This document shows positions 50,501-60,064 of a stretch of 64,000 bases of DNA, one piece after another. Source of the DNA: Chondrosia reniformis. Lineage: Eukaryota > Porifera > Demospongiae > Chondrillida > Chondrillidae. The notes under the pieces were generated by a model. It did not search any database. It had not been told where the DNA came from and saw only the letters and a list, made by a program, of their open reading frames with translations. The number at the start of each line of letters is the position of its first letter. Position 1 is the first letter of the stretch. The position numbers and the translations under genes are program-made. The DNA is taken from positions 868,001 to 932,000 of the forward strand of contig OX359201.1 in the NCBI GenBank assembly GCA_947172415.1. The letters are read 5' to 3'.

Positions 50501-53500
50501 GGCACAGAGCTAAAGAATAGTAACAACACATAGCAACCTGAAACAACAGACACTACATACGTACATACAAATGTAACCACTACATATACAAATCCATACG
50601 TACCTTCACATAAAGTGCACATGAAAAATCTATATGTACCCAGAAACAGCCCAGAGGAGCAATGAGAACAAAGAGAAGATTCTTATATCCTCATTTTGAG
50701 ATTCAAACGTACAGCGCATACAATGTAACCTGTTTACTTGTACAATGATGAACTGGTTAGATACTCTTAGTGAGCTTGATTGTTCTCTAAAACACTCAAG
50801 CTATCAAGCATTAATTATCTGTCCCACTACACTGTATATATATCTCAATACCTACACAGTATGTGTGCATTAATACATGTACATACATACGTATACATAC
50901 TGTAATAATTTCAGCAGTAGCTTGTAGAATGGTAAAGTGTCACAGCTGCCATCATCAATATCCTATAGAAGAGTAACATACGTATGTAGTAATATGCAGC
51001 ACGTGCTTTAGACTGTTCATGTACATACATAGGACTGTATGATCAAGTAATATGTATTGCCAAGGACTCAAAAAAGAGATCAAGAAGAAGACAAAGATTC
51101 CCAGGGTCACTGATGAAGGGTGAAATTCCCAGAAACAGCTGTCTGGCCCAGTGGAGAAGAAGAGAAGTAGAAGGAGAAAAATTATTGTATCCTCATCCAA
51201 AGCTCTCACTAGGTTAATTTCTCTATAGGCCTTATTCTAAAGTAGATTTTGCATAGAAGAGAAATAGTGTGTTAGATTATTAATGTGTATGCATATGAGG
51301 GTAGGCTGTTATTAAGGGACACAAAAGTCAGTCGGTGAAAGGCAGTAAAACAGATCTTTTATAGTATTAGTGTAAATTAAATATTAACTCAATATCAAAG
51401 AGAATCAGTTGCTAAAGTTGTATTAGCAGCAGATCTAGAGCAGACTCACTCTTAAGAATGCTAGCACGCAGGCCAAGAGCTGCTTACAAGCCTTCAAGAG
51501 ACGCTGAAACTCTTGATTCGGGGAGGAAGCTTTGTCTAAGCACTTTTGTAAAGTCAACATAAAAGCAAAGACCATTTTCTCCACGTAGCTCAGTATATCA
51601 ATCTCTTGCGGTGATGAGGAGAGGTTGGAGGAATGATTAAACTTTTGAAGCATTTTTAGTGTACATTTCCACGTTCTCAGCAGCAGGCCAATATCTAAAT
51701 GGACCACTTGGTCACATACACCCAAAAGCACCTTTAAAACTGTAGAAAACACAATTAAACAATTGTATATGACTTCTATGGCAACTAGGCTATGTAGAAA
51801 TTACACTAATTGTCTGATGCTACCAAGTATTGCAGTGGATTTCCAACAATTCCAATTACGTACATACACTGTTGGTATTATATACATACGTATTACAAAG
51901 AACAACAATAAGGTCTTGACATGTAAGGAAATGAAACCACATTGATATTGGAGTGATTGAAGAGCATAAATGATATGTATGTACCACTAAAGTCATTCTC
52001 TCCTTCCAGTTCAAGACTTTCCAAATGCTCGAAACAGTACTAAAGCAAGAAGAGTATGCGTATGTTTAATAAGTGCTTCTACACATAACAGTGCTATTTA
52101 TATATTGGAAGTGCTTCTACATAAATAACAGTGCTATTTATATATTGGAAGTGCTTCTACATAAATAACAGTGCTATTTATATATTGGAAGTGCTTCTAC
52201 ATACGTAAATAACAATGCTATTTATATATTGAAAGTGCTTCTACATACGTAAATAACAATGCTATTTATATATTGGAAGTGCTTCTACATACGTAAATAA
52301 CAATGCTATTTATATATTGAAAGTGCTTCTACATACGTAAATAACAATGCTATTTATATATTGGAAGTGCTTCTACATAAATAACAGTGCTATTTATATA
52401 TTGGAAGTGCTTCTACATAAATAACAGTGCTATTTATATATTGGAAGTGCTTCTACATACGTAAATAACAATGCTATTTATATATTGGAAGTGCTTCTAC
52501 ATAAATAACAGTGCTATTTATATATTGGAAGTGCTTCTACATAAATAACAGTGCTATTTATATATTGGAAGTGCTTCTACATAAATAACAATGCTATTTA
52601 TATATTGGAAGTGCTTCTACATAAATAATAGTGCTATTTACTGTATACGTATATACATATGTAAATGTGAGTGTCTGGAATGCCTTAATATTGATCTACG
52701 AGTTAACCTTCTAATACATATATAATAAAATAACACAGTCTGTGAAATATACTTGGAGATACTTAATGATACAGATACATATGGCAGTCACATACAAATA
52801 ATACAGTACATCTAATAATGTTTCACAATACAAGAGGACCCTCATAATACTAACAAGATGGCAGATCTCCACAAACCTTGAGTACATTTACATTGGATTT
52901 GAAGATATTGCCCAACTCTGAAGGAAACTGACTAAAAGCCCAACCGTGGTCAGCATCAACGTCCTACAGTGGAGAGAAATTGGGATCACTTCAGGCAGTG
53001 GAAGAGAATTGGGATCACTTCAGGCAGTGGGAGAGAAATTGGGATCACTTCAGGCAGTGGGAGAGAAATTGGGATCACTTCAGGCAGTGGAAGAGAAATT
53101 GGGATCACTTCAGGCAGTGGGAGAGAAATTGGGATCACTTCAGGCAGTGGAAGAGAAATTGGGATCACTTCAGGCAGTGGAAGAGAAATTGGGATCACTT
53201 CAGGCAGTGGAAGAGAATTGGGATCACTTCAGGCAGTGGATAGAAATCGGGATCACTTCAGGCAGTGGAGAGAAATTGGGATCACTTCAGGCAGTGGAGA
53301 GAAATTGCGATCACTTCAGGCAGTGGAGAGAAATTGCGATCACTTCAGGCAGTGGAGAGAAATTGGGATCACTTCAGGCAGTGGAGAGAAATTGGGATCA
53401 CTTCAGGCAGTGGAGAGAAATTGGGATCACTTCAGGCAGTGGATAGAAATCGGGATCACTTCAGGCAGTGGAGAGAAATTGGGATCACTTCAGGCAGTGG

Positions 53501-54759
53501 AGAGAAATTGGGATCACTTCAGGCAGTGGAAGAGAATTGGGATCACTTCAGGCAGTGGAGAGAAATTGGGATCACTTCAGGCAGTGGAGAGAAATTGGGA
53601 TCACTTCAGGCAGTGGAAGAGAATTGGGATCACTTCAGGCAGTGGAAGAGAATTGGGATCACTTCAGGCAGTGGAGAGAAATTGGGATCACTTCAGGCAG
53701 TGGAGAGAAATCGGGATCACTTCAGGCAGTGGATAGAAATCGGGATCACTTCAGGCAGTGGAGAGAAATTGGGATCACTTCAGGCAGTGGAGAGAAATTG
53801 CGATCACTTCAGGCAGTGGAGAGAAATTGCGATCACTTCAGGCAGTGGAGAGAAATTGGGATCACTTCAGGCAGTGGAGAGAAATTGGGATCACTTCAGG
53901 CAGTGGAGAGAAATTGGGATCACTTCAGGCAGTGGATAGAAATCGGGATCACTTCAGGCAGTGGAGAGAAATTGGGATCACTTCAGGCAGTGGATAGAAA
54001 TCGGGATCACTTCAGGCAGTGGAGCAGGAGCAGGACTGTATCATTAAATGGTTCCAAATAATCAAAGCATTATTTATTCTAAGCCCACCACAATGTGATA
54101 GGCATAGGAGACAGGCAACAAACAAGAGATGAAAGTGTGTCGTCTGACCGTAGCTATTTAAATCACTGATGGAAATGTTACAACTATTAGAGGAGTATAT
54201 GCAGAACTTGGGGCCGGGGGCGGGGGGGCAATGGTATCGTAGTCCCCCCTCTATGCAGCCCTGACTGGTGTAGCTGCATGCAACCACACCAGTTGGCTAA
54301 TATGAGCTAATAAGGCTGGGTACTTTATGGTGTGAACACTAGATATTTACCCTGCAGAACTCAAATACTGTCTTTATGGATGCAAGAGAATGCGATAAAC
54401 GTTGCAGCTTTGTGGAAGTGAAGGAAAGTGAAGAATCACTCAATTCACTTATCAAGGACTCATGCAGGACCTTAACATAATCTGCGAGTTCCTGTAGAGA
54501 GAAAATGAACATTTAATTTTTTTATGTGCCAAGTCTCAATGCCATTTATTGCATATAAGCAAAAGTGGTAGCTACAGCACTTGCCTGAGTTGCTGTTACT
54601 AGCTGGGATGTGTTCTTATCGACCAACGATTCCTTGAGCTTCAGGACACACGCCTCGACGTCTTTCACTTTTGTGTCGTCCTTTAGAAAAAGAATTCTAT
54701 TGTAAGCCAGTTTTGTGACATATAACTTATAGTTTGCAGACCTCTTTCCAGTCCTCCAT
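41519..54759 (-). CDS. FIRRM: FIRRM (C1orf112) homologue, regulator of recombination and mitosis
   Basis: I assembled 23 in-phase exons giving 757 aa (human FIRRM: 853). They are 54759-54742, 54680-54585, 54491-54351, 52963-52877, 52039-51985, 51739-51450, 50962-50901, 50509-50431, 50172-50106, 49606-49532, 49266-49220, 48903-48831, 48083-48052, 47956-47874, 47452-47401, 47060-46965, 46660-46562, 46282-46202, 44727-44608, 44241-44023, 43766-43689, 42748-42569 and 41662-41519. Matches to the human protein run in order: [13 protein letters not shown] (human NTWKFIIKQSLKH), LEPLLAIL (LDPLISQL), [13 protein letters not shown] (LAMDAWCFLARYG), [18 protein letters not shown] (RSWLLEQHTLEAFTQFAE) and [11 protein letters not shown] (GTNHEEIVPQC). 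FIRRM is an all-helical partner of the AAA ATPase FIGNL1 that limits RAD51 filaments. Exons 11-13 are the least certain, and a small exon between 46202 and 44727 could be missing. Intron 2 starts with GC. Confidence 0.85.
42153..42352. mobile_element. Insertion flanked by 22-bp direct repeats
   Basis: The sequence 'ttatcacttcagggttatag' (plus two more bases) occurs at 42153-42174 and again at 42331-42352. The 156 bp between them carry inverted ends ('taatttattgagact' versus 'agtctcaataaatta'). This looks like a foldback/MITE insertion whose flanks are unusually long for a target-site duplication. It lies in the last intron of the region between exons 42569 and 41662 of the FIRRM-like gene. 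Confidence 0.75.
44255..44403. repeat. Minisatellite of GGATGGAT/GGGTGGAT units
   Basis: About 150 bp of 4-12-bp units (ggatggat, gggtggat) lie next to the acceptor of the FIRRM-like exon at 44241. Frames stay open on both strands, giving false HPSTHPP and WVDGWMD ORFs. Confidence 0.95.
44874..45253. repeat. Perfect palindrome of about 380 bp, arms about 180 bp
   Basis: Arms 44874-45053 and 45074-45253 are reverse complements with no mismatch that I could find, around a loop of about 20 bases. Landmarks such as 'cagaagttgcatatatac' in the left arm are mirrored in the right arm. The loop and the nearby 45790s contain 'agtaggaatgg' or its complement. It lies in a FIRRM-like intron (between exons 46202 and 44727). 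It could be a recent foldback transposon, an inverted duplication, or an assembly or template-switch artefact. Confidence 0.9.
45548..45590. repeat. (GAA)n microsatellite
   Basis: About 14 'gaa' units lie in a FIRRM-like intron, to the right of the large palindrome. Confidence 0.95.
47116..47283. mobile_element. MITE copy with 'tacagtactttttgggtcgg' ends
   Basis: Left end 'gtactttttgggtcggttgt' and right end 'acaaccgacccaaaaagtac' are near-perfect inverted repeats. The inner 'ccaaaccagacattgcaat' is mirrored less exactly. The element shares family with 14344-14486. The phrase 'gatgacatcacctctgtta' flanks it on both sides (about 47099-47117 and 47302-47321), so the flanks look duplicated. It lies in a FIRRM-like intron. 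Confidence 0.8.
47535..47720 (+). repeat. Dispersed repeat copy
   Basis: This is the best-preserved copy of the dispersed family. Ordered landmarks are 'cacagaagatcaagataaag', 'tgatgaaggatggaattccc', 'agaaacagctgtctggccca' and 'cccctataggctttttatag'. It is followed, as in the 12.8-kb copy, by 'catgtaggaaa'. It lies in a FIRRM-like intron. Confidence 0.8.
48135..48592. repeat. G-rich 20-bp minisatellite
   Basis: Roughly 20 copies of a unit near 'gggggatagagaggggggag' form a plus-strand purine-only, guanine-rich tract over 450 bp long. It lies in a FIRRM-like intron, between exons at 48831 and 48083. The minus-strand frames give a spurious Pro/Ser-rich ORF. Confidence 0.95.
49331..49530. repeat. 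About 43-bp tandem repeat abutting FIRRM-like exon 10
   Basis: Five units contain 'ataaatgatgtataaatgtc' then 'tcacttgctata'. The last unit runs directly into exon 10 (49606-49532). On the coding strand each unit reads 'caagtgagacatttatac', essentially the true donor of exon 10 ('ccaa' then gtgagacatt). Confidence 0.93.
49680..50090. repeat. 'aggatatagacatgtagtac' tandem repeat
   Basis: About ten units of 26 or about 40 bp, built from 'ctctaggatatagacatgta' with or without 'gtacatacattaagt', lie in the intron between FIRRM-like exons 9 and 10. Long and short units alternate irregularly. Confidence 0.93.
51055..51235 (+). repeat. Dispersed repeat copy
   Basis: Landmarks 'aagattcccagggtcactga', 'tgaagggtgaaattcccaga' and 'tctggcccagtggagaagaa' place it in the same family as the 12.8- and 47.5-kb copies. 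It lies in the intron between FIRRM-like exons 6 and 7. Confidence 0.78.
52072..52645. repeat. 40-bp tandem repeat
   Basis: About 14 units contain 'gtgcttctacataaataaca' and 'tgctatttatatattgg'. A variant with an extra 'acgt' alternates in blocks. It lies in the intron between FIRRM-like exons 4 and 5. Confidence 0.95.
52970..54025. repeat. 29-bp minisatellite, about 36 copies, abutting FIRRM-like exon 4
   Basis: The unit is 'gagagaaattgggatcactt' plus 'caggcagtg', with 'gatagaaatcggg' and 'gcgatc' variants arranged in higher-order blocks. It fills much of intron 3 and begins at the acceptor of exon 4 (52963). Long plus-strand ORFs here (GITSGSG, DHFRQW) are repeat artefacts. Confidence 0.96.
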
Positions 54760-54813
54760 CGGTGCTTAGTATTACACAGCCAACCTATCCCGTATTGCGT
54801 AATTTTTCTAAAA
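54760..54813. promoter_or_regulatory. Divergent promoter, FIRRM-like / POLR1H
   Basis: Only 54 bases lie between the two start codons on opposite strands, so core promoters or 5' UTRs must overlap the neighbouring first exons. The layout is inferred from the gene models. Confidence 0.5.
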
Positions 54814-55698
54814 ATGGAGGACACCAAAAAAGAGAAGGACTACAGCAATCTCCTATCTCGATTCTGTCCGCGATGTGGCGCCATATATCCCACTGTATCT
54901 AAAGGGGACATGGTTTCGTGCAAAGTGTGCAATTACTCTACTAGTTAGTTTTAATGACTCTCAAAATACTGCATTCACTTGTTTTATATTGTGTCCTTGT
55001 TTCCGAGTAGAGCACAAGTACGTGGAAGAATATTCGTGTGTCGTGTTTGATCATCCTTGGTTGAAGGAAAAGGACATGAAGAAGAGTGTCAACAGTAAAG
55101 ATGCTGGAACAGGTCCTACCGTAAGCACCACTGCCCCCTGTCTCGTTTCCAGACCAGACCTATATACAGACATGTTAGCTGTCCTCAGAGGGTCAGGATT
55201 TTCATTGATCAAGTTTAAGACTCCCCGAGTCACTGATGAAATATGGCACCCTAGAATGCAGCTCGTTGGCTAGTAAGAAAAGGAGAGAGAGGAACTGTTT
55301 CCCAATCATAACATGTGTATATGTTGTGTATTTTAGTTATTGGTGATGTGTATGTATCATTGTGCTATGGGAACTTTGACCTTTGACCTGTGACCAACCT
55401 TAGGTTGAGAGAAAGTGTTCAAATTGCGGTCACACTCGCATGAGCTATGCCACTCAGCAGTTGAGGTCGGCGGACGAGGGACAGACAGTGTTTTACACGT
55501 GTGTGGAGTGCCAGTAAGTCACTAACAGAGTACTTTTGTACTTCATTCCATGAAATATGATTTGCTATTCTATAAAAAAGGCTTGTAGTCAGTTTTATAT
55601 AATAATAATTTTATATATATTGGCATTCCTTATCAATGAATTTTCTTTTATGTGAGACTTTGTGTTGCTGCAGGCACCAAGAGGTTGAGAACTCGTAA
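54814..55698 (+). CDS. POLR1H: RNA polymerase I subunit RPA12 (POLR1H/ZNRD1)
   Basis: Four exons (54814-54943, 55011-55120, 55404-55513 and 55674-55698) give 124 aa, close to the human length of 126. Two zinc ribbons are visible. The N-terminal one has CPRCG (about residue 18) paired with CKVC. The C-terminal TFIIS-like one has CSNCGH paired with CVEC. It contains the family hallmark [14 protein letters not shown], whose DE pair enters the polymerase active site for RNA cleavage. The last exon encodes only the C-terminal HQEVENS. Intron 2 contains a fragment resembling the dispersed repeat (about 55190-55265), with an open frame that continues past exon 2 and should not be read as coding. The gene is head-to-head with the FIRRM-like gene. 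Confidence 0.93.
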
Positions 55699-56299
55699 AC
55701 AACTGCAAATGACTTCTTTATTTATTAACTCACTTATAATTTTTAGTCGCCAGTAATTTCACTAAGTCAAATATTAAGTTGTAATTAAATGTTTCTTGTA
55801 GCAAATGACGATATTGTGCATCAAACAAGATTGATGTTTGATAATCGAAAGTACATATGTATATATATAAAGATTTTGGTGGAACTAGAAACTATGTGGA
55901 AACATGATTTTTGGAAAATTGAGAGGGTGTACAGTCAGCCTAGATTGAGACCCTGTGCAGTTAGAGGAAGCAAACAAGCATGAATGAGACTACATATATG
56001 TATCAATGAGGGTTTTTACTACATTGAAGGGGCATGCAAGGGAGTGTATATATACATAACTCCTTATGATGTATTATATTGTATAGTGCTACATGCATAT
56101 GGGGCCAAGTAGCCCTAGTGTGCATGTCACACGGTGCAATTAAATCAATAAATAATAATAATAATAATAATATACATGTTTTATTATGAATAATTCATTT
56201 ATTCGCAAACTTATATGGTAACTGATATTTATAGTAATAAAACTATAAATATCAGCTACCATATATACGTGGTAACTCCTACTGAAAGGTTCTCTAAGA
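55699..56299. other. Spacer with a promoter-proximal hairpin
   Basis: No gene is seen. At 56213-56268 'atatggtaactgatatttat' plus 'agt' pairs with 'actataaatatcag' plus 'ctaccatat', a strong hairpin with a six-base loop. It ends about 30 bp before the start codon of the TPR gene, so it would lie in its 5' UTR or promoter. An (aat)n tract precedes it at about 56150-56172. Confidence 0.65.
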
Positions 56300-57496
56300 A
56301 TGGCCACTCAAACGTCGTTCTTCAAGCAAGGTATGGACACCTTTACGCAGTGCTTTAAAGCTCCAGCTGTTGAATTATTTACTCAACACTTGCAGAGTCA
56401 TCCAAAACATTTCCTTTCATGGTTGTACCGCGGAATAAGCTACGGAATACTCGAACAACCAGAAAAAGCAATCGCCGACTACACACAAGCTGAATTTTAT
56501 GGGAAAGGCAGCGAAAAATTGGTTGCAAAGGGACACAAACTTAAAGCTCAAATGAAACCTAAGGAAGCTACTACAGTGTTCAAACAAGCAACAGAAGAGT
56601 ATCCTAGAGAGCCCATTGGATGGCATACATATGGAGCTGATCGCTATGGTAATGGACTTGTCGACAAAGAAACATTGACCGCACTGCAGCAAGCGATTGA
56701 GCTGAACTATCAGCTAGTCGGCATAACTCATTATATCCTAGGGATGGTATTAGCTTCTCAAACCAAAACTGCCTTAGCAATTGATCATTTCCAAGCTGCC
56801 CGAAAGTTATTCCCAACATGTACCATTGCTTATATTGCATTGGGAGACTCACTCCTTCAGACTGGTTCCACTAGTGAGGCAGAGGAAAGCTACTTGCAAG
56901 CGTTGGATTTAAACGATACCCAGATTCAAACAAATCTAGGTTTATGTCGGATTTACCTGCGTAAAGGTGACTATGAGGCTGCATCGTTGCAGGCAGCTGT
57001 ATATATCGAAGCTGCCTACCCAACACCAGGCCTGAACTGGGAAGCTAGTAGACAGGGAATAAACACCAGTAGCACTAACACTACAGGTACCGGTGTTTCA
57101 AGAAGAACAGGTGGAGGAAAAAGAAATACTGGTGGTGGTGGCAGTGGTGGCAGCGACGGCGGCAATGGATCTGGAAGTGATGACGATGAGGATCCTTTAC
57201 AAAGAAGGTACGATAACTGGCAGAAGGTGAAGAAGGTGGCTATAGAAAAGGGTAAATATCGCGACACATTATTTTACCTGACAACAATAGAAGATGAGTA
57301 TAAATGGGTGTCCTATGATAAGGCTAGCCATGCTGGATCTGGATTCAAAGTTTGGATTAATAAGGGAGCTACCTTAGAATTCGATTCTTCATATGATGAA
57401 AATTTAAAGAGAATGGATGGCAAGCACGAATCAAATGCTGGCAAAGTTATTAGAAAATCTGACATGGAAATCAAAAAGTTGAATCCTAAGAAGTAG
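56300..57496 (+). CDS. Intronless TPR protein with a polymorphic-toxin-like C-terminal domain
   Basis: A single open frame of 398 codons. Residues about 15-240 hold five or six tetratricopeptide repeats (AIADYTQAEF, EATTVFKQATEEYP, ALQQAIELN, AIDHFQAARKLFP and EAEESYLQALDLN fall at the helix-B consensus). Then comes a low-complexity Thr/Gly/Ser linker with an Asp-Glu end (about 255-300), and a compact C-terminal domain (about 300-398). That domain has YDNWQKVKKVA, DKASHAGSGFKVW and MDGKHESNAGKVI, ending in a basic tail. The His/Lys-Gly and GKHE pattern recalls small tip domains of bacterial polymorphic toxins. This is from memory and unconfirmed, and no catalytic role should be assumed. A gene without introns is out of character for this window and suggests horizontal transfer or a retrocopy. 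There is no signal peptide. Confidence 0.8.
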   Translation: MATQTSFFKQGMDTFTQCFKAPAVELFTQHLQSHPKHFLSWLYRGISYGILEQPEKAIADYTQAEFYGKGSEKLVAKGHKLKAQMKPKEATTVFKQATEEYPREPIGWHTYGADRYGNGLVDKETLTALQQAIELNYQLVGITHYILGMVLASQTKTALAIDHFQAARKLFPTCTIAYIALGDSLLQTGSTSEAEESYLQALDLNDTQIQTNLGLCRIYLRKGDYEAASLQAAVYIEAAYPTPGLNWEASRQGINTSSTNTTGTGVSRRTGGGKRNTGGGGSGGSDGGNGSGSDDDEDPLQRRYDNWQKVKKVAIEKGKYRDTLFYLTTIEDEYKWVSYDKASHAGSGFKVWINKGATLEFDSSYDENLKRMDGKHESNAGKVIRKSDMEIKKLNPKK

Positions 57497-57931
57497 TTTG
57501 CAATTGGTTAATTTAGAGGAGTATAAAACTGTAGTTTAGCTATACATTATAGAGAAAGAGCTATAGATATAGAACAAAATTAATTATATAAGTATATCAA
57601 ACTTTGCTATAATAATAATAGATTTATTGTAGTGACAGATCTAGATGCACATATATATATTAAAGATGGATGCATTATAGAATTATATAAGCTGGCTCGA
57701 GTCACTATTATATTATATGAGTTAAAATTTGATCCATTATGGTAATACTCACTGGACATTATAAATTGCATAATACTCAAATAAAAACTTGATTATATGT
57801 AATTTAAAAGAGGGGGTTCATAGCCTAATAAATGTAATATTGCAGAATAAATGTAAAAATTCAATAATTCCATGCATTAAAAAGTGCATTAAATAATTAC
57901 AGATACAACAATGTAGGTTATATAAAGGGAA
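57497..57931. other. Convergent 3' spacer
   Basis: AT-rich sequence lies between the ends of the TPR gene and the acidic-repeat gene and probably holds both polyadenylation regions. 'aataaa' occurs on the coding side of the minus-strand gene as 'tttatt' near 57623. No further structure was noted. Confidence 0.5.
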
Positions 57932-60064
57932 TTAGCTTGCACTGGGGGGACTTGCATCTTCAGTCTTATCTTCACCGGCAACATTTGAAATCTCTTCAGA
58001 TTTCTCAGTTATTGACTTTTCAGCTGGCTTATCTTCTGATTTCAATTCTTCAACTGGTTTGTCTTCCTCCTTGGATTCTTCAGCTGGTTTGTCTTCCTCC
58101 TTGGATTCTTCAGCTGGTTTGTCTTCCTCCTTGGATTCTTCAGCTGGCTTTTCTTCTGATTTCAATTCTTCAACTGGTTTGTCTTCCTCCTTGGATTCTT
58201 CAGCTGGTTTGTCTTCCTCCTTGGATTCTTCAGCTGGTTTGTCTTCCTCCTTCAATTCTTCAGCTGGTTTGTCTTCCTCCTTCAATTCTTCAGCTGGCTT
58301 TTCTTCCTCCTTGGATTCTTCAGCTGGCTTGTCTTCCTCCTTGGATTCTTCAGCTGGCTTGTCTTCCTCCTTCGATTCTTCAGACGGTTTGTCTTTCTCC
58401 TTCGATTCTTTAGCTGGTTTATCTTCTGAGTTACTTTCTTCTTTACTCCCTGATTGGCTATCTATTTGCTTTGTACTTCCTTTTTTGGAAGATAAACTTG
58501 GTTTTGAACTGGATAATCTAATCTTGGAACCTTTCAAACTAGATTGTGAAGAAGCACGCATCTGCGGATCAACATTTCCTTTATTTGTCCTTTTCTTCTT
58601 CAAGGAAGTCAATGAACTAGAAGCTTGCAGTTCATTTAAGCTTGTTCTAGAGGAGGCTCTTAGAGTTACTTGAGATTTGCTATATATTTGTTGACTTGAA
58701 GAGAGAGCTTTTGAGGTAGCTATGGATGTTCTTTTGACTGACTTTAATCGTAGACTTGTTTTTGATCCACTGCTAGCAATATCATCTTTTCCTTCTGGCA
58801 AACTCTCTTCAGCCGGCTTGTCTTCTGATTTTTGCTCTTCAGCTGGTTTGTCTTCCTCCTTGGATTCTTCAGCCAGCGTATCTTCTGATTTCATTTCTTC
58901 AGCTGGCTTTTCTTCCTCCTTTGATTCTTCAGCTGGCTTGTCTTCCTCCTCTTCAGCTGGTTTGTCTTCCTCCTCTTCAGCTGGTTTGTCTTCCTCCTTT
59001 GATTCTTCAGCTGGCTTGTCTTCCTCCTCTTCAGTTGGTTTGTCTTCCTCCTTTGATTCTTCAGCTGGCTTGTCTTCCTCCTCTTCAGCTGGCTCGTCAT
59101 CCTCTTCCTCAGCTGGCTTGTCTTCTGATTTTATTTCTTCAGGAGTATTATCTTCGGGTAGGATGTGAAATTCTTCAACTTCTGATTTTGTAACTTCACC
59201 TGATCTTAAGACATCTTCCACAACCTCAGCTGCCAAGGATTCAGTATATTCCTGAATTTTGGTGGAATCAGGAGTCTCATTGGAGGGTGAAGGTTGAATA
59301 TTATTAGTTTTAGGTGTGGTAGTCACTGAAACACTTTGCAAGTCAGTGCTAGTGAGAGATTCAACTTTCATTGCTTCAGGGTCGTCTTGTATTTTCTTTA
59401 TCAGGTCACCACTAGACCGCCTCTCGGGGAGGCTTGCTACAGTTTTGTCTTCTGGGACTTCAGTTTTGGGATTTTGAGTTTGCAACTGCTCTGTAGATGG
59501 AGCAGTTGTAGCAAGCTGTTCTTCAATTTGGTTGGTCGAGGAACTTGTCTTCGAGTTATTCTCCATCTCCGTTTTTAATACGGAAGGTTCGGGTTTAGGA
59601 TCTGTACTGCTGGTTCCATTCGTTGTCTTTGCAATGTCCTCCTCTGCCTTAACACTAATCTTAGCTGGGCGAGGAACTTCCTTTGATTCTGAAACATGCT
59701 GTTGAGGTTTAGTAAAGCCCTTTTGAACTACAGCATCTATAGATGATTATTGGAATAGGTACATAGAGTATATATATATTTGCCTTGGGCACAGTAATAA
59801 TAATAAATAATAATAATACTAGCTGAATCGAATTTTATATTTTTTATCATATCTAACAGAAAATAGAGCTAAATTCCAAATACTGAAGTATATAAGTATA
59901 TGTATAAATATGGCAATATTAATCCTTTAGGAATATACTCGGCTATTAACATACAAGTGGCTACTTATCGCTAGATAAACATTAGCAGCTGCAGCTGTGC
60001 TACGGCTATCAACTGACATACTTGGGTGAACTACAGAGGCTGTAGTCGAAGGACCGCATCCCAT
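57932..60064 (-). CDS. Acidic KEEDKPAEE-repeat protein with an MGC acylation signal, 615 aa
   Basis: Two exons: 60064-60022 and 59736-57932. Exon 1 encodes MGCGPSTTASVVHP: Gly2 with Cys3 is a classic N-myristoylation plus palmitoylation signal, predicting membrane tethering. A strong 'gtatgt' donor joins in phase to the large exon. The rest is disordered and low in complexity. Two blocks of the decapeptide ESKEEDKPAE and variants (about residues 225-330 and 450-590) flank a Ser/Lys-rich basic middle (SLRLKSVKRTSIATSKAL, ASSRTSLNEL, SLKKKRTNKG). An acidic-basic-acidic charge pattern results. Exact 30-bp DNA repeats underlie both blocks, so copy number is likely polymorphic. I know no orthologue. 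The start could also be internal at 59566 if exon 1 is not used. Confidence 0.72.
58050..58440 (-). repeat. 30-bp coding tandem repeat (C-terminal block)
   Basis: About 13 near-identical 30-bp units encode (ESK/ELK)EEDKPAE. A second block lies at about 58800-59130 in the same gene, where units of 18 and 30 bp alternate. Two plus-strand shadows, SSSLDSSAGL and QLVCLPPWIL, arise from the same DNA and should be ignored. Confidence 0.93.

Noticed and set aside
52946-54061. Long plus-strand ORFs with GITSGSG and DHFRQW repeats
   Set aside because: The 29-bp array is not a multiple of three, so several frames stay open. It lies in an intron of a supported minus-strand gene and has no protein-like composition.
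55121-55273. Read-through extension of POLR1H exon 2
   Set aside because: The frame continues past a good donor (gtaagc) into a dispersed-repeat fragment, while the family sequence resumes exactly at the exon at 55404.
57937-59193. Plus-strand Ser- or Leu/Pro-rich ORFs opposite the acidic-repeat gene
   Set aside because: Shadows of the 30-bp coding repeat; the minus frame has the MGC exon, a splice junction and the longer open frame.
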